From: Ruminococcus_G sp050944415
Lineage (GTDB): Bacteria; Bacillota; Clostridia; Lachnospirales; Lachnospiraceae
Length of the DNA: 64,000 bases
Reading direction: 5' to 3'
NCBI GenBank assembly: GCA_050944415.1
Contig: JBMNRA010000003.1
Location: 4,329-68,328 of the forward strand
Shown one piece after another: positions 25,792-34,321 of the stretch. Made by a program: the position numbers and the translations under genes. The notes beneath the pieces were generated by a model, which ran no database searches, had not been told where the DNA came from, and worked only from the letters and a program-made list of their open reading frames with translations. Position 1 is the stretch's first letter. Every line of letters starts with the position of its first letter.

Positions 25792-26609
25792 AATGTTTTC
25801 TTTAATTCTTCCCACAGTTCTCCTATGGTCCGGTTCAGCACCGGATGACGGACATGGGATGCGATCTGATCCAACGGCTTCAATACAAAATCTCTTCTGT
25901 GCATATCAATATGTGGAATATGAAGATCTTCTGTATCCATTATCAGGTCATCATACAGTAAAATATCCAGATCCAACGTTCTGGGCCCCCAGCGGATTAC
26001 CCGTTCCCGGCCAGCCTCTTTTTCAATTTCATGAAGACGATCCAGAAGTTCTTCCGGCGTCAACAGTGTCCGGATCTTCAAAACCCCGTTCATAAAATCA
26101 TCCTGTTCTACTCCGCCGTAAGGACTGGTAGCAATAAAATCAGACACTTTTTCCACCTGGCAGCCTTCGGTGTTTTTCAGGGATTTCACCGCCTGATCAA
26201 GGTATGCGGCTTTATCGCCCATATTGGATCCCAGAGCAATGTACGCCTGATGCCACCGCCTTTCGATTTCCACAGAGACCGTTTCCAGCGGCAATCCCAC
26301 CGGTGCCCAAGGCTTTTTTATCTCCAGTTTTATCCCGCAAAGACGAGGCACCGTAAGCAGAAGTTCTTCCGCCAAACCTTCTACTATTCTCTCCAGCAAC
26401 TGGAATGTATGACTTTCCACGTAATCTTTAATCTGATGACTCACCTCTCCGTAATGGATGGATTTCGTCAAATCATCGCTTTTCCCTGCTTCCCGGATAT
26501 CTGTATAAAGCACAGCAGAAACCATAAACTTCTGTCCCAGAACATTCTCCTCCGGAAAGACCCCATGTTTTGCAAATAATTCCAGATTTTTTATATATAT
26601 TTTATCCAT
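25776..26609 (-). CDS. folBK: Bifunctional dihydroneopterin aldolase / HPPK (FolB-FolK)
   Basis: A fused enzyme for two adjacent folate steps. Residues 1-118 are FolB (LFAKHGVFPEENVLGQKF; IHYGEV), converting dihydroneopterin to 6-hydroxymethyl-dihydropterin. Residues 120-277 are FolK (AYIALGSNMGD, WGPRTLDLDILLYD, IPHIDMHRRDFVL), which pyrophosphorylates it. Such fusions are common in Clostridia. The ATG at 26609 has GAGGTGG just upstream; a GTG six bases earlier is less likely. It is the last gene of the folate run, after folP, and the downstream terminator overlaps its stop. Confidence 0.93.
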   Translation of the reverse strand: MDKIYIKNLELFAKHGVFPEENVLGQKFMVSAVLYTDIREAGKSDDLTKSIHYGEVSHQIKDYVESHTFQLLERIVEGLAEELLLTVPRLCGIKLEIKKPWAPVGLPLETVSVEIERRWHQAYIALGSNMGDKAAYLDQAVKSLKNTEGCQVEKVSDFIATSPYGGVEQDDFMNGVLKIRTLLTPEELLDRLHEIEKEAGRERVIRWGPRTLDLDILLYDDLIMDTEDLHIPHIDMHRRDFVLKPLDQIASHVRHPVLNRTIGELWEELKKTLPQQP

Positions 26610-26618
26610 AGCCACCTC

Positions 26619-27425
26619 TTATCTTCCCAGTATGGCTTCAGTCATCCGGATCACACGGCTGTTTTCCTTAATATCATGCACCCGGACAAAAGCACAGCCC
26701 GCCAGAACACCCAGAACAGTAGTTGCCAATGTACCTTCCACGCGCTGATCGGCAGGAAGATCCAAAGCCAGCCCAATCACAGATTTTCTGGAAGTACCAA
26801 GAAGCACCGGATAGCCCATGGAGCAGAACTGTTTCAGACAACGAAGAGCTTCCAGATTCATCTCATAGGTTTTGCCGAATCCAATTCCCGGATCCAGAAG
26901 AATCCTGTCTTTTCCAACTCCCGCTGCTTCTGCAATGCGGGCACATTCCAGAGTCTCCTCCATCATATCTTTCATAAAATCACGATAAACCGCCTGGCGC
27001 TTATTATGCATGAGACAGCAGACAGCTCCTGTCTGCGCCACAATGCCAGCCATTTTCTCATCATATTTAAAACCCCAGATATCGTTGATAAGGTCAGCTC
27101 CTTCCGCGAGAGCCGCCCGGGCCACTGCCGATTTATACGTATCCACCGATACCGGTACATCAAATCTCTTTTTCAATGCAGCAATCACAGGAGCTGTACG
27201 CCCGATCTCCTCTTCATCAGAAATCTGCTGATGGCCAGGTCTTGTGGATTCTCCTCCCACATCAATGATATCCGCTCCTTCCCGGAGCATCTCTTCCGCA
27301 TGGAATAACGCGCGATCCATGCTGTTCCATTTCCCGCCGTCAGAAAAGGAATCCGGGGTTACATTCAGTATTCCCATAATATAAGTCTTATGTGAAAGAT
27401 CAAACTCTCTGTTTCCTATTTTCAT
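26619..27425 (-). CDS. folP: Dihydropteroate synthase
   Basis: Joins 6-hydroxymethyl-dihydropterin pyrophosphate and para-aminobenzoate. The 268-residue TIM barrel has the first pterin motif MGILNVTPDSFSDGG (about 17-31), GADIIDVGGESTRPG, DTYKSAVARAALAEGADLINDIWG, and the phosphate loop LLGTSRKSVIG. These residues are intact and length is normal. It lies between the HD gene and folBK, with gaps of 12 and 9 bases, so it is operonic. It is the target of sulfonamides in general. Confidence 0.95.
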   Translation of the reverse strand: MKIGNREFDLSHKTYIMGILNVTPDSFSDGGKWNSMDRALFHAEEMLREGADIIDVGGESTRPGHQQISDEEEIGRTAPVIAALKKRFDVPVSVDTYKSAVARAALAEGADLINDIWGFKYDEKMAGIVAQTGAVCCLMHNKRQAVYRDFMKDMMEETLECARIAEAAGVGKDRILLDPGIGFGKTYEMNLEALRCLKQFCSMGYPVLLGTSRKSVIGLALDLPADQRVEGTLATTVLGVLAGCAFVRVHDIKENSRVIRMTEAILGR

Positions 27426-27437
27426 GGTTCCTCCAAG

Positions 27438-27923
27438 TCAATACTGTATCCTCATATTTTTCTTTTCTTTCGCCCAGTTGCAGCGTGGTTCCGCTGGACA
27501 TCCGAAACAGAGTCTGGACATCTTATCCGCTCTGTACATAAGTGTATTGAAATTTTCCCCCGCTTCTTTTCTCCGGTGGTTTAAAATAGCATCTGTAATA
27601 ACCGAGATTTCCTCCGGGGAAAACCCACAGTCAGGAAGAATTTTCCCCGCAATCTCTGCGCTGGCTTTTTCATGGGGAATTCCCTGATCATACTGCAGTC
27701 TGCGCCCGATATCATGAAGCAGCGCGGCTCCGTAGATCACATCTTTCGGTATGGAAAGTCCGGCTTCCAGCACATAAATGTAAGAAAGCCTGGCTACATC
27801 CAGAAAATGCTCTACCGTATGCCGACAAAATTCTCTCCCCTGTTCCGCCTCCAGCAGATTTTTCAAATGTTCCTGATACAGGGGATGGTTCCAGATCCGG
27901 TTCACCCGGCTCATATCCTGCAT
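27438..27923 (-). CDS. HD domain phosphohydrolase embedded in the folate operon
   Basis: A 161-residue HD-superfamily protein with the HD metal motif in LLHDIGRR (about 68-75) preceded by HTVEHFLDVARLS (about 35) and followed by HRRKEAGENF. The C-terminus has a cysteine cluster CFGCPAEPRCNW (about 138-149). Its start overlaps the folE stop by one base (TGATG) and folP follows 12 bases later, so it is translationally coupled to folate synthesis. HD proteins at this place in folate clusters could remove phosphates from dihydroneopterin triphosphate, a step otherwise missing here. That is a hypothesis from context. Confidence 0.85.
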   Translation of the reverse strand: MQDMSRVNRIWNHPLYQEHLKNLLEAEQGREFCRHTVEHFLDVARLSYIYVLEAGLSIPKDVIYGAALLHDIGRRLQYDQGIPHEKASAEIAGKILPDCGFSPEEISVITDAILNHRRKEAGENFNTLMYRADKMSRLCFGCPAEPRCNWAKEKKNMRIQY

Positions 27924-28477
27924 CAGTCTTTCACCATATGCATAAACATTTTCTGCAGTTCAAAATCCTCTTTAAATGCCCCTCTGGTCACAGTAGTTAC
28001 CGTCTTGCTGCCCGGCTTCCGGATTCCGCGCATGGTCATACAGGTATGCTCGGCCTCCAGCATAACCATCACTCCTTTGGGATTTAAACTCTCTTCCAGC
28101 GCATCTGCAATCTGAGAAGTCATTTTTTCCTGAATCTGAGCCCTTCTGGCAAAAACATCCACTGTTCTGGCCAGCTTGCTCAAACCTACCACCTTCCCGT
28201 TGGGTATGTATGCAATATGAGCTTTTCCATAAAAGGGGAGAAGATGATGCTCACACATAGAGTAAAAGGTAATGTCTTTCTCAATTACCATTTCATTATT
28301 GTCTGCGGTAAACTGCTTTGCCAGATGTGCGGCGGCGTTTTCATGTAAGCCTCCATATACCTCTTCACACATCCGGGCTATCCGATCCGGTGTTTCCAAC
28401 AGCCCTTCCCGATCCGGATCTTCTCCAATTCCTTCCAAAAACATACGAATGGCTGCTTTAATCTTTTCTTTATCCAC
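27923..28477 (-). CDS. folE: GTP cyclohydrolase I
   Basis: Catalyses the first step of pterin synthesis, GTP to dihydroneopterin triphosphate. The 184-residue enzyme has the zinc residues in SMCEHHLLPFYGKAHIAY and ARRAQIQEKMTSQIADA, and EAEHTCMTMRGIRKPGS. A GTG start at 28477 behind AAAGGAG gives the normal N-terminus; a longer in-frame extension to 28675 would lie inside the leader and is rejected. Upstream are a THF aptamer, terminator and promoter, so expression is expected to fall when tetrahydrofolate is plentiful. The product feeds FolBK and FolP. Confidence 0.95.
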   Translation of the reverse strand: MDKEKIKAAIRMFLEGIGEDPDREGLLETPDRIARMCEEVYGGLHENAAAHLAKQFTADNNEMVIEKDITFYSMCEHHLLPFYGKAHIAYIPNGKVVGLSKLARTVDVFARRAQIQEKMTSQIADALEESLNPKGVMVMLEAEHTCMTMRGIRKPGSKTVTTVTRGAFKEDFELQKMFMHMVKD

Positions 28478-28533
28478 GAAACAGACTCCTTTCTTCGAAG
28501 CACTTTGTTTTTTCTGGAGACTGTTTTTCCATG

Positions 28534-28600
28534 TAAATAAAAAAACATCTCCATAATGTGACAGACATATGACTGAAATATCCCTACACAATATGAGATG
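28534..28600 (-). terminator. Terminator of the THF riboswitch
   Basis: On the minus strand CATCTCATATTGTG pairs with CACATTATGGAGATG (one bulge and one mismatch) and is followed by TTTTTTTATTT at 28534-28545. An alternative hairpin ACAATAT/ATATTGT upstream would use the same 5' arm and so act as antiterminator. It lies between the aptamer and the folE start. Confidence 0.75.
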
Positions 28601-28614
28601 CAATCCTATATTGT

Positions 28615-28711
28615 TGCAACGGGTGCAGATTTCATATCGTAAGACGAACTTTTCGTTTCGGCGGCAACTCCCCATCCACTGAACACTTGACGCATAAAAT
28701 CCTATTTTGCA
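28615..28711 (-). promoter_or_regulatory. Tetrahydrofolate (THF) riboswitch aptamer
   Basis: The minus-strand leader of folE contains, in order, GCGTCAAGTG, GGATGGGGAGTTGCCGCC, ACGAAA and GAAATCTGCACCC. These match in order and spacing the known THF riboswitch core (GCGUUAAGUG ... AUGGGAUGUCGUC ... CGAA ... GUGAAUC.UUGCAUCC). P1 (TGCAA/TTGCA) and P2 (GATTTTAT/ATATGAAATC) arms can be drawn. With the promoter, the terminator and folE downstream, a transcription-attenuating THF switch is very likely. Confirmation by a covariance model was not possible here. Confidence 0.8.
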
Positions 28712-28720
28712 TATTATCCT

Positions 28721-29512
28721 TCATCCACCACAATTATAGCACATAGTAACAAAAGCGCAAGGAGTATCTGAAGATTTCCTAAAGCAGCAGATTTCTGTAC
28801 ATTTTCTCTGCTTTTGGTAGAAAAATACGTTCCGTAAATTTTTTTCTCCCAGACTGGCCACCGGCATAATTCCCAGAAGTGAATTGGTAACAAAAGCTTC
28901 CTGAAAATTCTCTGTCTCTTCCGGACGGATAACTGTCTCACAAACTGAAAAATTTCTGATGATAAACGCTCTCACCGTTCCCGGAAGCAGTCCGCAGGAA
29001 ACAGAGGGGGTATAGAGTCTGCCGTCTTTCACAAAAAAGATATTCGTCACAGCTCCTTCCGTAATCTCACCTCTGGTGTTTAAAAACAGCGGTTCATCCG
29101 CTCCTTCCCTTTTTGCTTTTCTCTTTTCCAGAATATTATCCCCATAGTTGAGAGTTTTCAGATAGGTAAGCGGAGAAGTTTCATTTCTTCTTACCTGGCT
29201 GAACGCAAGATGAAAACCTTTCTCGTAATCCGCCGGTTTATAAGGATTCTCGCGCTCTGAAAACAGAATGTTCTCACCGGTAACAATGATCTTGATCGCT
29301 CCCTGATCCATGGATCTTTCTTTCATCCAATCATAGATTTTCTCCGGTGTCAGCCATCGGTTCACTTCTTCTCTTTCTATCCCCAGCCGTCGGATTCCAT
29401 GACGCATTCTGCTGATATGTTCCTTCAGAAGTATTGCTTTCCCCTGCTCTATCCTGATGGTCTCAAAGACTCCCAGTCCGAACGCCAGTCCCTCATCCAT
29501 CTCCACTTTCAT
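28721..29512 (-). CDS. pabC: Aminodeoxychorismate lyase (PabC), class IV PLP enzyme
   Basis: A class IV aminotransferase-fold enzyme that releases para-aminobenzoate and pyruvate from aminodeoxychorismate. Motifs are AFGLGVFETIR near the N-terminus, KTLNYGDNILEKRKAK with the PLP-binding lysine, and ITEGAVTNIFFVKDG with GLLPGTVR. The last 40 residues are unusual (cysteine-rich, no similarity) because the frame runs into the folE promoter region; its stop at 28721 is still within 60 bases of the normal end. It overlaps pabB by 20 bases, which fits an operon pabA-pabB-pabC. Confidence 0.88.
   Translation of the reverse strand: MKVEMDEGLAFGLGVFETIRIEQGKAILLKEHISRMRHGIRRLGIEREEVNRWLTPEKIYDWMKERSMDQGAIKIIVTGENILFSERENPYKPADYEKGFHLAFSQVRRNETSPLTYLKTLNYGDNILEKRKAKREGADEPLFLNTRGEITEGAVTNIFFVKDGRLYTPSVSCGLLPGTVRAFIIRNFSVCETVIRPEETENFQEAFVTNSLLGIMPVASLGEKNLRNVFFYQKQRKCTEICCFRKSSDTPCAFVTMCYNCGG
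28733..28760 (-). promoter_or_regulatory. Promoter of the folE leader, inside the 3' end of pabC
   Basis: TTGCGC (28755-28760) and TATAAT (28733-28738), 16-base spacer. The start site near 28726 is about 15 bases before the THF aptamer. The promoter lies in the last codons of pabC, so the folE group is a separate unit nested behind the pab genes. Confidence 0.7.
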
Positions 29513-30866
29513 AAACAGCCTCCCTTATCGCTTTTGCTTTCTGCAATGTTTCTTCATACTCGAATTCTGTATCTGACTCACAGGTGATTCCGCCGCCCAC
29601 TCCCAGATGGTAGCACCCGTTTTGATATACCGCCGTCCGTATCACAATATTCAAATCACAGGATCCATCCAGAGACAGATAGCCGATGGAGCCTGTATAC
29701 AGTCCCCTCCGGCTGTGCTCCAGCTCATCAATGATTTCCATAGCTCTGATTTTAGGGGCACCTGTGATGGATCCCCCGGGAAACGTCGCTTTTATCAGAT
29801 CCATCAGGGACACGTCCTTTCTCAGCCTTCCTCTGACGGTACTGACCAGATGAAAAACGGTGGCGTAGGTCTCCACTGCAAAATGTTCCGTCACTTCTAC
29901 CGTACCCGGTTCACAGACATGATTCAGATCGTTGCGTTCCAAATCCACAATCATCAGCAGTTCGCTTCTGTCTTTTTCGGACTCTGCCAGTTCCTGCCGC
30001 AGTCTCTCATCTTCCTGACGGTTTTCCCCCCGTTTTCTGGTTCCTTTCACCGGTCTGGTCTCCGCCCGCCCTTCTCTGACTTGGAGAAATCGCTCCGGTG
30101 AAGCACAGACAATCTGAAAATCGCCGTAATTCAGATAGGCGCCAAAAGGCGAGGGGTTATGCGTTCTCAGATAGCGAAAAACTTCATAGGGATCCTTCCT
30201 GCTGTCCATAAAAAGCCTCTGGGTCATGTTGGCTATATAAATATCTCCCGCACGGATATATTCCATCATATCCTCAATAGTTCTCTCATACTCATCTTTC
30301 TCAAAATCCGCCTGAAAAGCAGCAAGTTTTTCGTGTCGCACTGGAATGTAATCATCCGGTTTTCTGCTGCATCTTCTCGCCCATTCACTCAATTCCCTGC
30401 AGGAATTCTCAGGTGCGGTCTTTATTCCCCTTGCCGTTATATAAATTTCCTTTTTCAGACAGTCTTCTATTATCAGGTTATCATAAAAAGTAAACCAGGC
30501 CTCGGGCATCTCTATTTTTTTCTGATGTCTGCCCGCAATATCTTCAAATTTTCTCCCGTAATCATAGGAAAAATATCCCAGGCCTCCCGCTGCCAGAGGA
30601 AGCGCTGTATCATTTTCCTCCCGGTTGTCTTTCAGATAACTATCCAGAACCTCCTCCATAGATTCTCTCACCGGCTTTCCGTTTTTAAAGCACTGCCCGT
30701 CCTGCTCCCAGATGGTCAGACAGGGATTCTTTCCCAGAATGGAATATCGTCCCTGATCCCCTCTTAAAGAAGAATCCAGAAATACAAAAAACTGCTCTTT
30801 TCGGCTGCTTTTCGCCAGTTTTTCCAGAGGCACATAAAAATCCAGTTTTCTAACCATAGTTTTCAT
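29493..30866 (-). CDS. pabB: Aminodeoxychorismate synthase component I
   Basis: A chorismate-binding enzyme of about 457 residues. With PabA it converts chorismate and glutamine to aminodeoxychorismate. The C-terminal TrpE/PabB core has GAYLNYGDFQIVCASPERFL, PVKGTRKRGEN, IVDLERNDLN, and GGSITGAPKIRAMEIIDELE, which is complete. I chose the ATG at 30866 (MKTMVRKLD); this overlaps the pabA end by 17 bases. The PabB assignment over TrpE rests on the neighbouring pabC and fol genes and absence of other trp genes. Confidence 0.92.
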   Translation of the reverse strand: MKTMVRKLDFYVPLEKLAKSSRKEQFFVFLDSSLRGDQGRYSILGKNPCLTIWEQDGQCFKNGKPVRESMEEVLDSYLKDNREENDTALPLAAGGLGYFSYDYGRKFEDIAGRHQKKIEMPEAWFTFYDNLIIEDCLKKEIYITARGIKTAPENSCRELSEWARRCSRKPDDYIPVRHEKLAAFQADFEKDEYERTIEDMMEYIRAGDIYIANMTQRLFMDSRKDPYEVFRYLRTHNPSPFGAYLNYGDFQIVCASPERFLQVREGRAETRPVKGTRKRGENRQEDERLRQELAESEKDRSELLMIVDLERNDLNHVCEPGTVEVTEHFAVETYATVFHLVSTVRGRLRKDVSLMDLIKATFPGGSITGAPKIRAMEIIDELEHSRRGLYTGSIGYLSLDGSCDLNIVIRTAVYQNGCYHLGVGGGITCESDTEFEYEETLQKAKAIREAVYESGDG

Positions 30867-31461
30867 AGCTTTCCCACCATTTCTCACAGAGTCTGATATA
30901 ATTTTCCAGCAGTTCATGACCGTATTGAGTCAGTACGGCTTCCGGATGAAACTGTACGCCGTAAACCGGCCAGAACCTATGGCTTAACGCCTGTATGCTG
31001 CCGTCTTTCGCCCAGGCATCCACCTGAAGGCTCTCCGGAAAATGTTTACTTTGCACAGTCAACGAATGGTACCTGGTCACTTGAAAAGAAAGGGGCAGAC
31101 CTGCAAACAGTCCTTTCCCATTATGTGATATGGCAGTTACTTTGCCGTGCATGGGCCGTTCGCCCCGGGAAACTTCAGCCCCAAAAGCATGACCAATAAT
31201 CTGATGCCCCAGACATACGCCCAAAATCGGAACTCTCCCCGCCAGACTCTGTACCAGTTTCCTGGATTTTCTGCAGTCTGCAGGGTTTCCCGGTCCCGGA
31301 GAGATGATAACTCCCTCCAGCCGTCCCTTCCGGCTGTCTTTCAAAAGTTCTTCCACAGACACCTGGTCGCTGCGGATCACTTCTGTCCTCTTTCCGATTT
31401 CTCTTATGTAAACTACGAGGTTATACACAAAAGAATCGAAATGATCAATCACTACATACAT
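30850..31461 (-). CDS. pabA: Aminodeoxychorismate synthase component II (glutamine amidotransferase)
   Basis: A class I glutamine amidotransferase of 203 residues that supplies ammonia to PabB. The catalytic cysteine is in GVCLGHQIIGHAFGA, and the His-Glu pair in VQFHPEAVLTQYG. The ATG at 31461 (MYVVIDHFDSF) follows AAAGGAGA and matches the family start; upstream in-frame codons would lie within the leader hairpin. It is the first gene of the pab group and follows an attenuator-like terminator only about 20 bases upstream. Confidence 0.93.
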   Translation of the reverse strand: MYVVIDHFDSFVYNLVVYIREIGKRTEVIRSDQVSVEELLKDSRKGRLEGVIISPGPGNPADCRKSRKLVQSLAGRVPILGVCLGHQIIGHAFGAEVSRGERPMHGKVTAISHNGKGLFAGLPLSFQVTRYHSLTVQSKHFPESLQVDAWAKDGSIQALSHRFWPVYGVQFHPEAVLTQYGHELLENYIRLCEKWWESYENYG

Positions 31462-31480
31462 GATTTCTCCTTTCTCCCGA

Positions 31481-31524
31481 AAAAACAAAAACCGGAGACA
31501 GACACGAATCATGTCTGTCTCCGG
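31481..31524 (-). terminator. Attenuator-like terminator in the pabA leader
   Basis: A perfect 13-base stem CCGGAGACAGACA/TGTCTGTCTCCGG with a 7-base loop is followed on the minus strand by TTTTTGTTTTT at 31481-31491. The pabA ribosome binding site starts about 10 bases later, leaving no room for another promoter, so transcripts from the promoter at 31577-31605 must pass through it. Confidence 0.8.
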
Positions 31525-31576
31525 CAGTCTTCCGAAATTTTCCGGGCACACCGTACAGGTTTTCAATATTTGTTAG

Positions 31577-31605
31577 AGCATACCATAAACTTTTTCTGCT
31601 GTCCA
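31577..31605 (-). promoter_or_regulatory. Promoter of the pab operon
   Basis: TGGACA (31600-31605) and TATGCT (31577-31582) with a 17-base spacer, 8 bases beyond the glycosylase stop. The expected leader is about 109 bases long and includes the terminator hairpin at 31492-31524. The -10 match is partial. Confidence 0.6.
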
Positions 31606-31612
31606 GTCTTTG

Positions 31613-32110
31613 TCACAGATATTTTAAAACAACTTTGTAATCATTTACCAGTTTCTCAAAGGAAACCCTGCAATTGGCAGGACTGGTGGAAGGCAGTCGG
31701 AATGCTTCCATCTTCGTTTTTTCCTGGCAATATTTTTTATAAAGAGCAAAGGCTTTGGTTCCTGTTGCAAATACAGCCTGAATATCCGCCTGCTCCAATA
31801 TGACGTTTATATCATTAGGAACAGGATTCTGTATACTTCCATCATCCGCTCCGCAGATATCACAGCTTGCCAGCACATCCCAGACAGCAATTTTATGTTT
31901 CAGAGCAAAAGAAATTTTCTCTTCTCTGGTCTGTGGACAGGGACTATTGAACACCCGGGCCAGAACCGGCCAGAACCGGTTTCTGGGATGACCGTAGTAA
32001 AAGCCGTTTTCCCTGGACTTGGGCGAAGGCATGGTACCCAGCATCAGTACTCGGGATTTTTCATCAAATACCGGTGAAAATTCATGATTCACTCTCTGAA
32101 GTTTCTGCAT
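31613..32110 (-). CDS. DNA-deoxyinosine / mismatch-uracil glycosylase family protein
   Basis: A 165-residue uracil-DNA glycosylase superfamily protein. The first motif LMLGTMPSPKSRENGFYYGHPRNRFW spans the active-site region, with GTMPSPKS and the tyrosine pair FYYGHPRNRFW, and the second is LPSTSPANC near the end. Relatives act on hypoxanthine or mismatched uracil in DNA (deoxyinosine glycosylase family). I chose the ATG at 32110 behind GGAAGAAG; it overlaps the restriction gene end by 29 bases, suggesting coupling to it. A GTG start at 32092 is an alternative. Confidence 0.85.
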   Translation of the reverse strand: MQKLQRVNHEFSPVFDEKSRVLMLGTMPSPKSRENGFYYGHPRNRFWPVLARVFNSPCPQTREEKISFALKHKIAVWDVLASCDICGADDGSIQNPVPNDINVILEQADIQAVFATGTKAFALYKKYCQEKTKMEAFRLPSTSPANCRVSFEKLVNDYKVVLKYL

Positions 32111-34319
32111 AAGCTTCTTCCACCACCTCTTCCAGCAAACGCCAGTGACTGCTTTCAATATCGTCACTGTACTTGTCCATACAGATACAGAGCTGCCTGC
32201 TTTTTTCATCCAGCCGGACAAAGCCTCCCTGAAGTCCGTGATCCTGCAGATATTTCTTCAGGACACCGAATTTTTTTCCGGAAAATATATCAATATCTTC
32301 GCTTTTTCCGTTTCGTTTAAATCCGCCTTTCGTCTCCAGAATCCAGATTTTTCCTCCGATGCCCACCAGATAATCCGGGTAAAAAGAATGCTGGTTCCGG
32401 CCATTGTCTTCATACACAATAGCAAAATACTCTGCTCCCTGATCGCCGTTTTTATAGAACCACTGAATCTCATTTTTGTCTTCGCAGAACTTTTCCAGTT
32501 CTTTTTCCGAAGAAGACCGTATCTCCGCAGAAGCCAGATAGCCCCGGTAAACATTCTTTTTCATTTCCTTCTGCTTCTTGGCTTTGCTGTCATAGGTAAA
32601 AATGCAGGTTTCGGGAATAGTAAAATCCACCAGAGTCTTGGCATTAACTTTCATGATCTCCTGATCCAGCATGTCCGCCATAGCATGACGAATAGCATTT
32701 TTCAGCCGTCTTTCATTATTCAGCACAAATCCGTATACTTCACGGGTGGTTAACATAAGAATCTTTTTCCTTCCGCGTACACTTCCGTCAAAAAGACTTC
32801 TGAGAATAGTATTCATCTGCCGGTAAGACAGGCTGACCCGGCGGCCCAGTTCCGCCACCGTATGATGATAGGCCCGCCCGTGTTTGTGGGTATCCAGAGG
32901 CTCATCAATAGTAATTATATTCAGCCCTTTTTTTCCGGCCTCCAGCACCTCATCCAGAGTTGCTACACGGCCGGAAATCGTATAATTCCGGATACTGTCT
33001 GTAAAAATATATCCGAAAGCCTCCAGACGTTTCTGATTTTCCATAGTGCGCGAATCAATGCCATATTCCTTTTCAAACCAGGCGTAAATGGACTGAAGAG
33101 CAGTTACATCATCTCTGGTTACCGGCACTGCCGTTTTCTGCTCACTTTTCAAAGTGATCCATTTATGTTCCGGTTTCAGATGCAGCGTCAGAGCATCCAG
33201 CGCATTTTTTCCCAGATGATTCCGGACACCTTCCGTAAACTTCTCGTCCAGAGTATACAGATAACAGCTGTCCAGCAGATCATTTTCGTAGTGGACCGCC
33301 TCCGGCATCCGCCGGATCCGCCCAATGGTCTGTATTTCAAAGGTTTCATTCATATTGTCCCGCAGTTTCACCAGAATATATGCCCTGGGGCAGTCCCAGC
33401 CCGTTGCCACCGCCTGCTTGATAATCACCGCATCCTGGCGTCCGTCCGCTTCCTCGATACCTTCCAGATTTTCCTTCCGGTCAGAAAGCCAGACCGCAAG
33501 GCGGCCATTCTCATATGTCAGTCCACGTGTCTCCAAAAAACCTTCCACTTCTCCCTGAAGATTTACCGATTTATTGGGTATCTGAATAATAATCAGGGGA
33601 TTGATATCCTTTCCTTTCTTTAAAAAGGCCGCTCTTAAGCTCTGCTGCTTGCTTACCGCCTTTTCCAGCAAATAGGAAACCTGGCTGTCCACACTGATAT
33701 TCTGGGCAAAATCTTCATTAATGATCAGAACCTTTTTAATCAGCCCTTCCGCAATCACCTCCGCTTCCGGAATCTCAATCAGCAGAGCGTTCTTTACATT
33801 CCTCGGGGTGGCGGAACATCGGATAATTTTGTCCGCGTGAAAATAACTGATGATATCCTCTGCCTTAATGGTATCATTCTGGTGACTTTCGTCTACGATT
33901 ATTCGGAAAGTCAGCCCTTCGTCCAATGCATGCTGAATATGTTCCAGAAAATTGGTATGTTCCCCTTCCTTCAGCGCATTATTCCCCTTCTTCGTCAGTT
34001 TCTCCCAGTTGATAAAGCAGGCGTCATTTTCCTCAAAGCCTTCCGCCAGAACATCTGTCAGAAGTTTCGTCCGGCTGCCGTGCACGTACCGGTCCATTTT
34101 GGCTTTGCTTTGTTCTTCCAGATTTCCCCGGCCCGGCGTCAGCCAGACGAAAACCGTTCTCTCATATTCCCTGCAGTACTCATCCATGAACCTGGTCAGG
34201 ATAATCGTCTTCCCGCTGCCGGTGCAGCTTTTTAACACAATGTCACGTTTTGCCGATCTCATGGCATCCATCAGCCTTCGAACGGCTTCCTTCTGAAATT
34301 CAGCCAGTCTGATCTGCAT
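32082..34319 (-). CDS. res: Type III restriction enzyme Res subunit (SF2 helicase-nuclease)
   Basis: The restriction half of a type III restriction-modification system. The SF2 translocase has Walker A CTGSGKT (about residue 32), Walker B DESH in IIVDESHQND, motif III SATPR and motif VI IGRIRRMP. A C-terminal PD-(D/E)xK nuclease is seen at YPDYLVG with ETKGG about 15 residues later. Product length is about 745 residues, shorter than EcoP1I Res of 970. The start at 34319, 7 bases after GGAGGG, nearly overlaps the mod stop. Cleavage needs two sites and Mod. Confidence 0.92.
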   Translation of the reverse strand: MQIRLAEFQKEAVRRLMDAMRSAKRDIVLKSCTGSGKTIILTRFMDEYCREYERTVFVWLTPGRGNLEEQSKAKMDRYVHGSRTKLLTDVLAEGFEENDACFINWEKLTKKGNNALKEGEHTNFLEHIQHALDEGLTFRIIVDESHQNDTIKAEDIISYFHADKIIRCSATPRNVKNALLIEIPEAEVIAEGLIKKVLIINEDFAQNISVDSQVSYLLEKAVSKQQSLRAAFLKKGKDINPLIIIQIPNKSVNLQGEVEGFLETRGLTYENGRLAVWLSDRKENLEGIEEADGRQDAVIIKQAVATGWDCPRAYILVKLRDNMNETFEIQTIGRIRRMPEAVHYENDLLDSCYLYTLDEKFTEGVRNHLGKNALDALTLHLKPEHKWITLKSEQKTAVPVTRDDVTALQSIYAWFEKEYGIDSRTMENQKRLEAFGYIFTDSIRNYTISGRVATLDEVLEAGKKGLNIITIDEPLDTHKHGRAYHHTVAELGRRVSLSYRQMNTILRSLFDGSVRGRKKILMLTTREVYGFVLNNERRLKNAIRHAMADMLDQEIMKVNAKTLVDFTIPETCIFTYDSKAKKQKEMKKNVYRGYLASAEIRSSSEKELEKFCEDKNEIQWFYKNGDQGAEYFAIVYEDNGRNQHSFYPDYLVGIGGKIWILETKGGFKRNGKSEDIDIFSGKKFGVLKKYLQDHGLQGGFVRLDEKSRQLCICMDKYSDDIESSHWRLLEEVVEEAYAETSESES

Positions 34320-34321
34320 TC

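Noticed and set aside
28478..28675. N-terminal extension of folE
   Set aside because: The in-frame extension lies in the riboswitch expression platform; the GTG at 28477 with AAAGGAG gives the normal protein.
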